Source: a virus. From it: DNA of 39,889 bases. The notes beneath the pieces were generated by a model. It ran no database searches and had not been told where the DNA came from. It saw only the letters and a list, made by a program, of their open reading frames with translations. The stretch lies in IMG/VR virus record IMGVR_UViG_3300044655_001400, positions 1-39,889 of that record; one strand, 5' to 3'. Below are positions 1-7,964 of this stretch, piece after piece. Each line of letters opens with the position of its first letter. Positions within the stretch are counted from its first letter, which is position 1. Made by a program: the position numbers and the translations under genes.

Positions 1-127
1 CGCTCGTAAGCGTCCAGGCAGTCGTTGGTGCTCCACTTACCGTAGAAGCGCCGCCAGAATACGCTGGGCCGGTTACGGTGCCTACAACGATGCCGTTACC
101 AGCAGGCGTCTGAGCAGTCGTTTTAAT
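1..127. repeat. Terminal direct repeat, left copy (circular-assembly overlap)
   Basis: These 127 bases are identical to the last 127 bases of the window. They lie inside the major capsid gene, whose frame is continuous across the join. That is what a circular or circularly permuted molecule gives when an assembler leaves one overlap at both ends. The odd length of 127 matches a common assembly word size (inference). A true packaged terminal repeat inside the capsid gene is possible but less likely. Confidence 0.97.
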
Positions 128-574
128 CCACGTTGGGAAACCAGCGAGTTTACGAGCCGTTGAAGCATCGCCAGCAACCGCCGCCTGGTTTGACAGGAGG
201 ATGGTTTCCATATCGCGCTTAAGCTCTTTGCCGTGTTTAGCAATGAGGTAAGCCTCAATGGTTTTCATACCGGCTGCGTCTACAGCGCCAGACGTTCCAG
301 AGACGTTTAACGTCTTCGTGGAGATCTGCGTGTAGTTGCCGCAACGTGAAGGAGCAGTAAATGACGTATCAGTAGCGTCTGCGCCTTCGATTGCCGCATT
401 CGAGCCGTTAGCATCGGCAAGAATATCGGTCTGCCATTCGTGGTAGGTATTGTCCGCAGATGTGCGGCCAACATTGTTCATAAAAGCCGTTTTAGTTGGG
501 CTGATATTGTAAATGATATCTTCCAAATCCTCGCGGATTGAAGAAGAATAGTCATACCGAGTTACGGTAGCCAT
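1..574 (-). CDS. Major capsid protein, N-terminal part (continues at the right edge)
   Basis: The ATG is at 574-572 and the protein begins MATVTRYDYSSSIREDLEDI. Translation reads YNISPTKTAFMNNVGR, then HEWQTD and IEGAD, a pattern I recognise from the SU10 major head protein family (DUF5309). The frame runs off the left edge after 191 codons. Taking the 127-bp overlap into account, it joins in frame to the segment ending at 39338, giving 332 residues. The protein forms the icosahedral shell. The gene follows the scaffold with a 14-nt gap, the usual order portal, scaffold, capsid. The split is only an effect of where the circle was opened. Confidence 0.93.
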   Translation of the reverse strand, partial: MATVTRYDYSSSIREDLEDIIYNISPTKTAFMNNVGRTSADNTYHEWQTDILADANGSNAAIEGADATDTSFTAPSRCGNYTQISTKTLNVSGTSGAVDAAGMKTIEAYLIAKHGKELKRDMETILLSNQAAVAGDASTARKLAGFPTWIKTTAQTPAGNGIVVGTVTGPAYSGGASTVSGAPTTAWTLTS

Positions 575-588
575 AGTCTTTAGTCCTA

Positions 589-1620
589 TTACAAGAGTGC
601 TTTGATAGCCGCTGCTGCATCTTCAACGCGGCCTGATGAGGCGAGACGTTTCCGAGCTTCAAAGGCGTCTCTGTTTCTCTTCGTCTGAGGCTGAGCCGGC
701 GCGGGACTAGGTTTCAAAGCTTTTTCAAGTGGCGGGGCATTCGGACGCGGTTTGCTTTTTGATTGCAATTCGCGCCAGCGCATTCCATCCGCTGCAATCG
801 CAACAAGGCGAGCGTCATAGGCCTGATTAATCTCGTCATCCGAGAAACCGCGACCTCTGAGATAGTCTCTTACCTTTGGGCGATCTCGCTCGTAAGCTTT
901 TTGATCTTTCCACTCTGGCACAAGTTCGGGGAGCTTCGACGCATTCTCGGCCACATAGGCTTTGATTTTTTGCGCCTGCTCGACCTGATCTTTCTGCTGC
1001 ATTCTCTGCGCTTCTGACGCAGCCGCCTGCAGATCGGCCATAGCCGCCTCGTAGTTTTCCTTGCTACGAAGATAGGCTGAAGGGTTTTCATCAATCAGAC
1101 GCGGATCAGGTGGCGGCGGCAGGGTTGCCTGCATCCGCTGAACCATCACCGGCAACAATTGAGAGTAAATTTTCTCACTCTCTTGAGCTTGTTGCAGCGT
1201 TGAATGAAATTCTTTCCGCTCAGCCGCGAGGGCCATTTGCTTTTCGGTGTAATCCTTATTGCGCTGATAGCCGTTTAAAGCTTCTTTCAGCGTGACCTGT
1301 TCTTCCTTGCCGTTAATTTTAACGGTGTAGAGCGGTTCTGGCTGATCGTCGCCTTCGTCTGTTTCATCGCTTTCGGGTGTTGAGGCGTCTTCTGCGTCGT
1401 CATCTTCATCAGAAGCTAACGGCGTCTCTGCAGAATTATCCTCGTCGGCAGCTGGTTGATCTTGATCATCCGTTGCCGCCTCTGATGCTGTGACCGTTAC
1501 ATCTGGCTGTTGCCGTTTCTCGTGCTTTTTGCCCGACAGCAAAGCTTCAATTTTGGACGCAGCTTCCTCTACGGTGCCGGTGCTTTCGCTTGCCGGCATC
1601 GTCTGAGTATCTTCAGACAT
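589..1620 (-). CDS. Scaffolding protein
   Basis: This 343-residue protein has no recognisable enzymatic motif. It has a strongly acidic, disordered N-terminal third (DEDDDAEDAS, DETDEGDDQ). A Gln/Glu/Ala-rich region predicted to form coiled coil occupies about residues 120-240, and the C-terminus is basic and Pro-rich (KPSPAPAQPQTKRNRDAFEARKR). This is the usual composition of head scaffolds: an acidic body and a basic tail that docks on the capsid protein. Position supports it, because it lies between the portal and the capsid gene, 14 nt before the capsid start. No protease gene is evident nearby, so scaffold removal may not need proteolysis (inference). Confidence 0.85.
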   Translation of the reverse strand: MSEDTQTMPASESTGTVEEAASKIEALLSGKKHEKRQQPDVTVTASEAATDDQDQPAADEDNSAETPLASDEDDDAEDASTPESDETDEGDDQPEPLYTVKINGKEEQVTLKEALNGYQRNKDYTEKQMALAAERKEFHSTLQQAQESEKIYSQLLPVMVQRMQATLPPPPDPRLIDENPSAYLRSKENYEAAMADLQAAASEAQRMQQKDQVEQAQKIKAYVAENASKLPELVPEWKDQKAYERDRPKVRDYLRGRGFSDDEINQAYDARLVAIAADGMRWRELQSKSKPRPNAPPLEKALKPSPAPAQPQTKRNRDAFEARKRLASSGRVEDAAAAIKALL

Positions 1621-1638
1621 TTATTTACTCTGGGTTGC

Positions 1639-1917
1639 TCAGCGATCAGGCGTGTGGAGACGAGACAATTTCTCTCGCTGTTCCGCTTGTGCCTTCGTGA
1701 GTTTCATCGACTCAATGATCGCTACAAATTTGTTTTTGAATGTGCGCGCGCCACGAACTAAGCCGTAAGCTTCTTCACGCTCTTGAGCCGTTTTAAATTG
1801 ACCATTCGCCCACTGTTCTATTGTCTGGGCTTCCAGCTCACTCATCGCCTTTTGAAAGGCTTCAGACGTGAGGATATTGTCCGCTTGCCGAGCAAGACGG
1901 TAAATGTCTTCTTCCAT
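1639..1917 (-). CDS. Small head-region protein of unknown function (92 aa)
   Basis: The protein is soluble, charged and helix-rich, beginning MEEDIYRLARQADNIL, with no membrane segment or known motif. It sits between portal (15 nt upstream) and scaffold (18 nt downstream) and is almost certainly translated with them. A small protein at this place is common in podoviruses with this portal and capsid type. A role in head assembly is inferred from position alone. A short C-terminal basic stretch (KAQAEQREKLSRLHTPDR) is the only notable feature. Confidence 0.75.
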   Translation of the reverse strand: MEEDIYRLARQADNILTSEAFQKAMSELEAQTIEQWANGQFKTAQEREEAYGLVRGARTFKNKFVAIIESMKLTKAQAEQREKLSRLHTPDR

Positions 1918-1932
1918 TAATTAAGTTCTTAC

Positions 1933-4314
1933 CTATTGCGGCGTCATAGGCGCGGGCGCCATAGGCTGTTGTGGTTGTTGCATAGGCTGTTGTTGTGGTT
2001 GCGGCTGTTGACCGCCCTGCCCCTGCAAACCAATTTGAGAAAGCACCTGCGCATTCGCCATCTTCTCATTATCAATCAGTGATTGAGCGAGAGATTGAAC
2101 GTCTGGTCGAGGTTGCCGCGTCATTTGGATAATAGAAGGCCAATCAACCTGTTGACCGCCCTTGGCTGCAATCTCTGCAGCTTTAAGGATAATATCCGCT
2201 TCCATCTGGTCGCGTTTTAGATCTGCATCCAATTGCAATTGTGCGCGATCGATCGCCAGCTGTTGCAATTTTGCATAAGTCTCAGCCTGCGCCTTGGCCA
2301 TTTCGACCTCGGCAAGCAACTGATTTGGATCTTTCTGATTTGCCTTGGCTGCAGCTTGAGCTTGAGCCAATTGCATCTCTTGCTCTGGGCTAATCGGAGA
2401 AAAGAAGCTGTCTGGATTTTTATAACCAGCTTTTCTTACAATCTGCGCGAGGGTGTTTTGATATTGGCTGAGCTTAACGAGAGGATTGTCCATCCCCATC
2501 GTTTGAATAATCTGCTCTTGCTTTTGTGCAACAGTCGTCAGGAATGCCATCTGCTGGCTATCATCACCGCGGCCCAGTGCGACAGACACAGTGCAGTCCA
2601 TATCCGCGTCCCAGGTAGTGGGATCGATCGGCGTCCATTCACCGCGCAAACGAATAAGCAGAGGTTTGTCTTGATGCTGTGTAATAAGCTTCAGCAAGCC
2701 TCTAAACAGCTGACGCATACCGTTTTCAGCAAAAGTCCGAGCGATAATCTCGATCCGCTCTTGAGCTGCGCTGATTTGCGCACTCACTGCGCTTGCAGTC
2801 GTCGATTGTAAAAGCTCGGCGTCTAGACCTTGAGAAGCAGGCGTGACGCCCGTTCTCTGAGCTTTAATCTCGTCCAAATATTGGATAATTGGCATCGCCG
2901 ATTGACCAACAAACGGCGTAGAAAGATCCTGCACTGCGCCCATCTGGCGCATACGGATGATGGAGCCAACCTCTTTATTCAACACATCATCAATATTCGC
3001 CTGGCCTTCAACAACTGCTGTGCGAGGGAAGATTGATTGGGCTAAACTGTCCAAGGTAGCGCGTAATACGTGAGATTTAATTCTCTGCAGATCCATTGTC
3101 ACATCAGCGATCGAGTGACCAAAGATTGCGTGCGGCTCTGGATCTGGGCAAAACAGCGCAAACGGCGCGTGATCTACAACGTAATCTTTTAGAACAAAGC
3201 AGTCTCTGCCTATGCACTCAATGCAACGCAGTTCCGCAATGCCGTCACCGTCGCGATCAATACGCATATAAATACGCATATATTTTACGCGTCGGAGCGC
3301 CGGATCGTCATTATCTGTTGGAAAATATGTTCCGCGATTACGCTCAAAATCTTCCATTTGAGCGATCCAGAGATTGTCCTCTCCAGGCGAGCCGTGTTCT
3401 AAAACGTCTTCCTCGTTGTAACCCATCTCGATGAGCTCTGAGACGGTAACAAGGTCGCGATATCCAACAAGATCGAAGAATTTATCTGTGTCTCTCGCTC
3501 GGCGATCGCAAATAAAGCATTCGGGAGGAAGAGCTCTTACTCGATATTTTCTTTGCTGATCAACCAGCCTTACGCGCACCGTATAGGTCTGCTGGTAAGG
3601 GGGAATAATCTGCTCAGCTATAATATCAAGAAATTCAACGCCTGGGTTTTGCTGTTGGAAAAGGGTGATTTCCTCGTCCAGCAATCCAGAAAATTCTTTT
3701 TCAATTACGCGGTCTTCGCTCTCTGCCCACCAAGTTACGATACCGAGTTTTTTTAGTAGAGCATCTTTAAACGCACTATACAGGATCTGAAATCCTGGGT
3801 TCATATCGTTAAAGACAAAATTAATTGCGTCACTTGCCTGATCAGCAATTTTAACGTCTTCAGCCGTTCGCGGCATATATTCAACGATGCGTTGACCTGA
3901 TGTAAAAATCCTCATCAGGCTAGGCATAATTGATTGGATCGTGTCTCTAACCTCAGAGAGAACTACCTGAGATCGGCCAGCTTCCTCGTCCCCAAATGGA
4001 GCTGCGCGATAATACTCAGCCGCTTGAACGCGAGCTGGCGTAATTAGCGTGTCAATATATGTCTCAGCCGCCTGGACGGCGATACCAACTCGATTTTGAA
4101 ATTCTGTCTCATCGAGTGGATTGAGTTTCTGTCTAATGTCGGAATTGCCAGGGCCGTAAGAATTATTATTCTCTTCTTCGTCCTCGTCATCCTCAACGCC
4201 AATATCTTCTACTGCATCCTCGTCGCCTAGCTCTACGGGAGCAGTGTCAAGATATGCAGCCTGTCCCGCATCCATCGGTGACGGGGATGCGCGGCGGCGT
4301 CTTCTACGAGCCAT
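1933..4314 (-). CDS. Portal protein
   Basis: At 793 residues this is a long portal of the podovirus type. The N-terminus is extremely basic (MARRRRRRASPSP) followed by an acidic stretch (DDEDEEENNN). The core contains GHSIADVTMDLQRIKSHVLRA, then QGLDAELLQSTTASAVSAQ with AQERIEIIARTFAENGMRQ. That combination recurs in portals of temperate podoviruses and forms the crown-side helices. The C-terminal 100 residues are Gln-rich and low-complexity (QGQGGQQPQPQQQP). The portal dodecamer is the DNA entry and exit channel and the docking site for the terminase encoded just upstream (14-nt gap). Confidence 0.92.
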   Translation of the reverse strand: MARRRRRRASPSPMDAGQAAYLDTAPVELGDEDAVEDIGVEDDEDEEENNNSYGPGNSDIRQKLNPLDETEFQNRVGIAVQAAETYIDTLITPARVQAAEYYRAAPFGDEEAGRSQVVLSEVRDTIQSIMPSLMRIFTSGQRIVEYMPRTAEDVKIADQASDAINFVFNDMNPGFQILYSAFKDALLKKLGIVTWWAESEDRVIEKEFSGLLDEEITLFQQQNPGVEFLDIIAEQIIPPYQQTYTVRVRLVDQQRKYRVRALPPECFICDRRARDTDKFFDLVGYRDLVTVSELIEMGYNEEDVLEHGSPGEDNLWIAQMEDFERNRGTYFPTDNDDPALRRVKYMRIYMRIDRDGDGIAELRCIECIGRDCFVLKDYVVDHAPFALFCPDPEPHAIFGHSIADVTMDLQRIKSHVLRATLDSLAQSIFPRTAVVEGQANIDDVLNKEVGSIIRMRQMGAVQDLSTPFVGQSAMPIIQYLDEIKAQRTGVTPASQGLDAELLQSTTASAVSAQISAAQERIEIIARTFAENGMRQLFRGLLKLITQHQDKPLLIRLRGEWTPIDPTTWDADMDCTVSVALGRGDDSQQMAFLTTVAQKQEQIIQTMGMDNPLVKLSQYQNTLAQIVRKAGYKNPDSFFSPISPEQEMQLAQAQAAAKANQKDPNQLLAEVEMAKAQAETYAKLQQLAIDRAQLQLDADLKRDQMEADIILKAAEIAAKGGQQVDWPSIIQMTRQPRPDVQSLAQSLIDNEKMANAQVLSQIGLQGQGGQQPQPQQQPMQQPQQPMAPAPMTPQ

Positions 4315-4327
4315 TCAATTTCCTATT

Positions 4328-5719
4328 TTAACAGATTGCTACGCCGCGTCTTAAGGGCTTGCCAGGGAGCCACTTGAGCGCCCTGCCGCCAACTACGGCT
4401 GCTTGTCCCGCAAAGGTTAAACAGAGCGCGTCCGCAATATCGGGAGATCTCATTCCCCGCCGCTTCATCTCGCTTTTGCCTTCGACTTTAATTTTACCGT
4501 TAGATGTAAAGCTATATGTCGGGCCTAAGAGCTCAGCTCTCAAATCAGCGTCTTTTGGTATCTTTACTGCCCTGGTATCCAACCAATCTTTTACAGCAAT
4601 CCAGAGCTCATCTCTTAACCTTGCTGCAGACTGATTTAGCGCGACACTTTCCGAGACATTAACGTCTCGAACATTGTGGCCAAGTTCACGCAGGCGATCA
4701 GCAACGCCACCGCCAAGACCAATGCTATCCACACAAATCTCGTAAGGATGATCGATGCTAGCCTCGTGAACAATTCTGCCCACCGTCCCCATCAGATCTT
4801 CGCCTGACCAGAATTTGTAACCCAGAGCTACGTTTCCGCGTCTCTTGAAAATTACAGTCCTATCAGATCCAAAACGCGCAACGTCAACGCCGTAAATTAA
4901 CGGCTCTTCAGCATTCAGAACGATGTCTCGATTTTGCGCCGTATCAACCAGATCAGCCGCAATCAGACTATCATCGTCACGTAACGCAAACTCGCCGAGC
5001 ACTCTTACTCGAAAGGCGTTTGAGCCCTCTCCATAAGTCGCCTTAATCTGCTCGATAAAGTCTCGGCTAACCAGAGGATTGTCTAAACAGCTTACGTGGA
5101 GCGTTTTCCAATCACTTGATAGTTGATGATGCGTTTTAAAAAATAACCCAGTGTTTCTTGTTGGGTTTCCGATTAGAACGGTCGTCGCCTCGTGGCCCGA
5201 CATCGAGCCGGCTGCGCTTTCAAAGACCGCTTCTGGAATAGCTGACGCCTCATCGCAAATAAGGAGAACGTGCTCAGAATGCACGCCAGCAAGAGCTTCT
5301 GGACGTTCTGCACTTGATGTCCTCGCGCTTATAAAGGAGCTCTCTGGAGCGCCCTTAGAAATTATGCGATCGGTAAAAACGTCGATGCTTTCTCGTAAAG
5401 GTTCGGGCAATTTATTTGCCCAGTGTTTTACCTCTGAGAAAAGCGCATCAAATAATTGGCCAGCAGTTGGTGCAGTGCAGACGCTCTTCTGCGGCATCCG
5501 CGTCATCATATGCCAGATTAACGCAACCGCGCAGACTGCAGACTTTCCAACGCCGTGGCCAGCTCTGACAGATATTCTTCGCTCGCCTTTGGCAAGCAGT
5601 CCTAAAAACTCTTCCTGCCAAGGTAGAGGCTCAAAACCTAAAACATTCTTTGCAAATAAAACGGGCTCGTCGCGGTAGGCCTCGATGAATGTCTCTAAGG
5701 CCTCATTCAGATCTGCCAC
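4328..5719 (-). CDS. Terminase large subunit
   Basis: The 463-residue packaging motor has an ATPase with Walker A RAGHGVGKSAV at residues 52-62 and Walker B HVLLICDEAS near 150. It has an RNase-H-like nuclease with acidic residues in YGVDVARFGSDRTVIF, EICVDSIGLGGGVADRL and RSPDIADALCLTFAG. It cuts concatemeric DNA and pumps it through the portal. The order small subunit, two unrelated genes, then large subunit is unusual, because the two subunits are usually adjacent. Whether packaging is by headful or at a fixed site cannot be read from this sequence. Confidence 0.95.
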   Translation of the reverse strand: MADLNEALETFIEAYRDEPVLFAKNVLGFEPLPWQEEFLGLLAKGERRISVRAGHGVGKSAVCAVALIWHMMTRMPQKSVCTAPTAGQLFDALFSEVKHWANKLPEPLRESIDVFTDRIISKGAPESSFISARTSSAERPEALAGVHSEHVLLICDEASAIPEAVFESAAGSMSGHEATTVLIGNPTRNTGLFFKTHHQLSSDWKTLHVSCLDNPLVSRDFIEQIKATYGEGSNAFRVRVLGEFALRDDDSLIAADLVDTAQNRDIVLNAEEPLIYGVDVARFGSDRTVIFKRRGNVALGYKFWSGEDLMGTVGRIVHEASIDHPYEICVDSIGLGGGVADRLRELGHNVRDVNVSESVALNQSAARLRDELWIAVKDWLDTRAVKIPKDADLRAELLGPTYSFTSNGKIKVEGKSEMKRRGMRSPDIADALCLTFAGQAAVVGGRALKWLPGKPLRRGVAIC

Positions 5720-5749
5720 TTGACTATTGATCCCTAAGTATCATAAGAT
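5720..5749 (+). promoter_or_regulatory. Candidate plus-strand promoter with TAAGTATCAT motif
   Basis: A -35-like TTGACT (5720-5725) and a -10-like TAAGAT (5744-5749) are 18 bp apart, 20 bases before the start of a small plus-strand gene. The spacer contains CCTAAGTATCAT (5732-5743). The same 12-mer occurs in the promoter at 9637-9665, and a close relative, CTAAGGTATCAC, occurs before the excisionase gene. A shared regulator is inferred. Confidence 0.5.
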
Positions 5750-5768
5750 AATTGGTCAGGAGATCGTT

Positions 5769-5933
5769 ATGACAAAGCTAGAATTGCATAAAAACATTAT
5801 GGACAATGTTTGGAGCCTTTATGTCCAGGCATCCGTAGATGCAAACTGGATTGCTATGCCAGAGCATATTGAGAAAATTCACGATAAGATTAACGAGCTA
5901 GTTTTAGAAGCAGTCGGGCTTAAAGACCATTAA
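5769..5933 (+). CDS. Small plus-strand protein of unknown function (54 aa)
   Basis: The protein starts MTKLELHKNIMDNVW and is helical, charged, soluble and unrelated to any family I recognise. The ATG at 5769 has a good ribosome site, AGGAG, seven bases upstream. An in-frame upstream ATG at 5727 has none. The gene stands alone on the plus strand between two minus-strand packaging genes and overlaps the 3' end of the 474-aa gene by 14 bases. With its own promoter-like sequence it looks like a moron, expressed independently of the late operon (inference). Confidence 0.65.
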   Translation: MTKLELHKNIMDNVWSLYVQASVDANWIAMPEHIEKIHDKINELVLEAVGLKDH

Positions 5934-7344
5934 CAGAAGGCTGCTCAGTGCTATTTGCACCGTAAGCGCCGGCTCCTAATAACCCAGCCATTCCATAAAG
6001 TGGCATTCTACGCGTTACTAAACCTTCGACAATTTTATCAGGATCTTTTCCTGTAACGCGGCGCGTTCTTTCGATCGCCTCGTTTAAAATCTGTATCATT
6101 GGCTTACCGGCAACGCCTTTTTGCCCAAACCAGCCAAGCTCTTGAGCATTAACGGGCGCCATACCTAATTGACCAGCGACATCGTGAACTGATTGCTCAG
6201 CAGGTGAATACCATTGTGGTAATCCCTTGCCGCCTTCAGCCTTTGGATGGATCAACTCCATCATTTGCTCGTCAATAGTAGCTTTATCTTTATGGCCCAT
6301 AAAATTAGCGGCAAAGTCAAACCTTTTTGGATTTGCAGTAGCCGTAATACCCTGGCCTTGATTAATCATTTTATCGTATTGAGATAAGTTACCAGTAGCG
6401 TATCTACCGCCTATCGGCGCGTGCAACTCGTGTGCAGCCTGCGGTAGTCCCTGGCCATTTTGACGCATAAAATTAGCGTAATGCGTCATCAATAGATTTG
6501 ACGTTGGATCCATACCGCCAGTAGTAGCGGCCATCCCTTGTGCAAAATCTGTTTTAAAGGCTTCTCGACCAGCCTGCTCTCCGAGATGATCTATATAATT
6601 CTTTTCAAGCTGACCCATCGCATACCAATCCCAGGCATTCGGATCACCTTTCGCCTTTTCTATGGCGTTTATTAATCTGCCGCGGGTGGTATCGTTGTTA
6701 TATAATTGAGTAAATTTATCGATCGTTTCCTGCTTTTTCGGAAGCGCATCCGTCAATGTATTGCCAAGTAATGGATAATTATTGGCATCTACATAATAAC
6801 GGTCGGAAACCTTAAAATAGGGATCATAGCGGTCGGCGTTAATGTCCTTTTGAGCACTAGCGCGCACTTTCATAACCGCTTCAGCTTCTGGCGATTGAAC
6901 CTTGCCAATATAATCTTTGCCGGTTTTAGCATCGACCATTAACGCGCCAGGCAACCGATCAGGATATTGAACAGCCATCTTGGCTTGATCATACCCAGGA
7001 GACACAGCTGATGCAGCCTTCGCCGCCTTACCAACCTTAGTAGCAGCCGGTATCGCCATAGCCATCTTGGCGCCAGCGCCCGCCTTCGCCAACATTCCAA
7101 CGCCTGGAATTACACCAACGCCCTGCAACAACGCGTCTAAATAATTCCCGCCAGATACATTCTCACGAAGTGAGGGGCTACCAAGTAAGCCAGCCGCATC
7201 CGCTACCGCGCCAGGCGTCGTCATCCCTGCAGCCATCCGGCCAAAATTCGCAGCCGTATCCCATCCACCTTGCGGATTATACTGCGGCAATTGCGGATCT
7301 TCTGGATCGTCCAAAAGACCGCGGATGAAACTCTTTGACGCCAT
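5920..7344 (-). CDS. Putative virion-associated protein of unknown function (474 aa)
   Basis: The N-terminal part has GGWDTAANFGRMAAGMTTPGAVADAAGLLG and a Gly/Ala-rich stretch with helical hydrophobic segments (LLQGVGVIPGVGMLAKAGAG). This composition is often seen in podovirus ejection proteins. The rest is a folded soluble domain with SNLLMTHYANFMRQNGQG and RRVTGKDPDKIVEG, and it ends in a short hydrophobic segment (YGMAGLLGAGAYGA). No catalytic motif is clear. It lies within the packaging operon between the two terminase subunit genes. An ejected or head-internal protein is the best guess; an effector delivered to the host is an alternative. Confidence 0.6.
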   Translation of the reverse strand: MASKSFIRGLLDDPEDPQLPQYNPQGGWDTAANFGRMAAGMTTPGAVADAAGLLGSPSLRENVSGGNYLDALLQGVGVIPGVGMLAKAGAGAKMAMAIPAATKVGKAAKAASAVSPGYDQAKMAVQYPDRLPGALMVDAKTGKDYIGKVQSPEAEAVMKVRASAQKDINADRYDPYFKVSDRYYVDANNYPLLGNTLTDALPKKQETIDKFTQLYNNDTTRGRLINAIEKAKGDPNAWDWYAMGQLEKNYIDHLGEQAGREAFKTDFAQGMAATTGGMDPTSNLLMTHYANFMRQNGQGLPQAAHELHAPIGGRYATGNLSQYDKMINQGQGITATANPKRFDFAANFMGHKDKATIDEQMMELIHPKAEGGKGLPQWYSPAEQSVHDVAGQLGMAPVNAQELGWFGQKGVAGKPMIQILNEAIERTRRVTGKDPDKIVEGLVTRRMPLYGMAGLLGAGAYGANSTEQPSVNGL

Positions 7345-7362
7345 TATTTCCTAACATCTGGA

Positions 7363-7460
7363 GGTAGCCAGCAACACAGCTAGAGGTCTGTGCGGAGTAG
7401 GTGATGAGCCTCGCTGGCTACCAATTATGATCTCGGCTCTTGAGCCGGCTGCTACCAATA
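7363..7460. ncRNA. Structured intergenic element with 10-bp inverted repeat
   Basis: GGTAGCCAGC (7363-7372) pairs perfectly with GCTGGCTACC (7413-7422) across a 40-base loop. Inside the loop CACAG/CTGTG and GAGG/CCTC can pair as competing helices. A second hairpin, CGGCTC-TT-GAGCCG, follows near 7434-7447, and GGCTGCTACCAAT (7447 onward) partly repeats the right arm. This is the gap between two minus-strand genes and holds no reading frame. A cis-acting RNA such as an antitermination or processing element is possible. There is no T-tract, so it is not a simple terminator. Confidence 0.45.
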
Positions 7461-7465
7461 ACGAT

Positions 7466-7759
7466 TTAATTTTTATTTTTTAAACGCTCACGATACCGAC
7501 GCTGCTTCTCAGCCGGTGTAAGAGCGTTACCGTTACCGCGTGACTTGGTAACATCACGAGTAACTGCGTTACCGTTACTTATTTTAAGTAACGCTATCTG
7601 AGCCTTCAGAGCGCTTACTTCAGCAACAAGCGCATCAAACTCAACGCGGCTTATGCCACTATCTACAGGTTCCGTCAGGCTGCGAGTACGCGTCGAAAGC
7701 CTGTCCTGCGCTTTTGGAAGAGCGTTGCCGTAAGCGTCAAAGGAAGATTTAAGAGACAT
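7466..7759 (-). CDS. Hypothetical protein with coiled coil and basic tail (97 aa)
   Basis: Residues about 38-60 (RVEFDALVAEVSALKAQIALL) form a short coiled coil. The C-terminus is strongly basic (TPAEKQRRYRERLKNKN) and suggests nucleic-acid binding. The DNA encodes a 13-bp direct repeat, GCGTTACCGTTAC, at 7524-7536 and 7566-7578, plus further GTAAC copies, giving the Gly-Asn-rich stretch. The O-like protein has a similar basic AERMRRYRARK motif next to its own GTTACG repeats. No Shine-Dalgarno is seen upstream; the leader is a run of A. Function unknown; it lies directly after the small terminase gene. Confidence 0.6.
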   Translation of the reverse strand: MSLKSSFDAYGNALPKAQDRLSTRTRSLTEPVDSGISRVEFDALVAEVSALKAQIALLKISNGNAVTRDVTKSRGNGNALTPAEKQRRYRERLKNKN

Positions 7760-7964
7760 TTTTTTATATTTTTTTTAGAGATAGTGGGGGTGTGTTTCTG
7801 CAACCGCACCCGCCGGTGGTCGGCCCCAGGGGGGGCGTCGAGGCCGGCGCAGCCCTGGAGCGCGCCGATCCCCGCACACAGTCACGCAACACTACACAAC
7901 ACTTACGCTAAGTGCTTGATATCGAGTCAGTTACAACATTGCGTCACACAGCTTAGAGAGCTGT
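7760..7964. other. GC-rich non-coding spacer beside terS, candidate packaging or control site
   Basis: This 205-bp stretch has no convincing gene. Bases about 7800-7880 are far richer in G and C than the surroundings, with GGCCCCAGGGGGGG and a downstream CCCTGG able to pair with CCAGGG. The next part has the palindromes CACTTA-CGC-TAAGTG (7900-7914) and a near-perfect CTTGATATCGAG, then a loose inverted pair of CACGCAA and TTGCGTC. Packaging sites commonly lie in or next to small-terminase genes, so a cos- or pac-type function is a reasonable inference. A late regulatory site is the alternative. Confidence 0.35.

Noticed and set aside
1-127. Physical direct terminal repeat of a T7-like packaged genome
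   Set aside because: A T7-like repeat would not usually lie in the capsid gene, and no T7-type polymerase or replication genes exist. An assembly overlap explains the data.
1110-1295. Plus-strand frame within the scaffold gene
   Set aside because: It is antisense to a clear gene, has no ribosome site and shows atypical composition.
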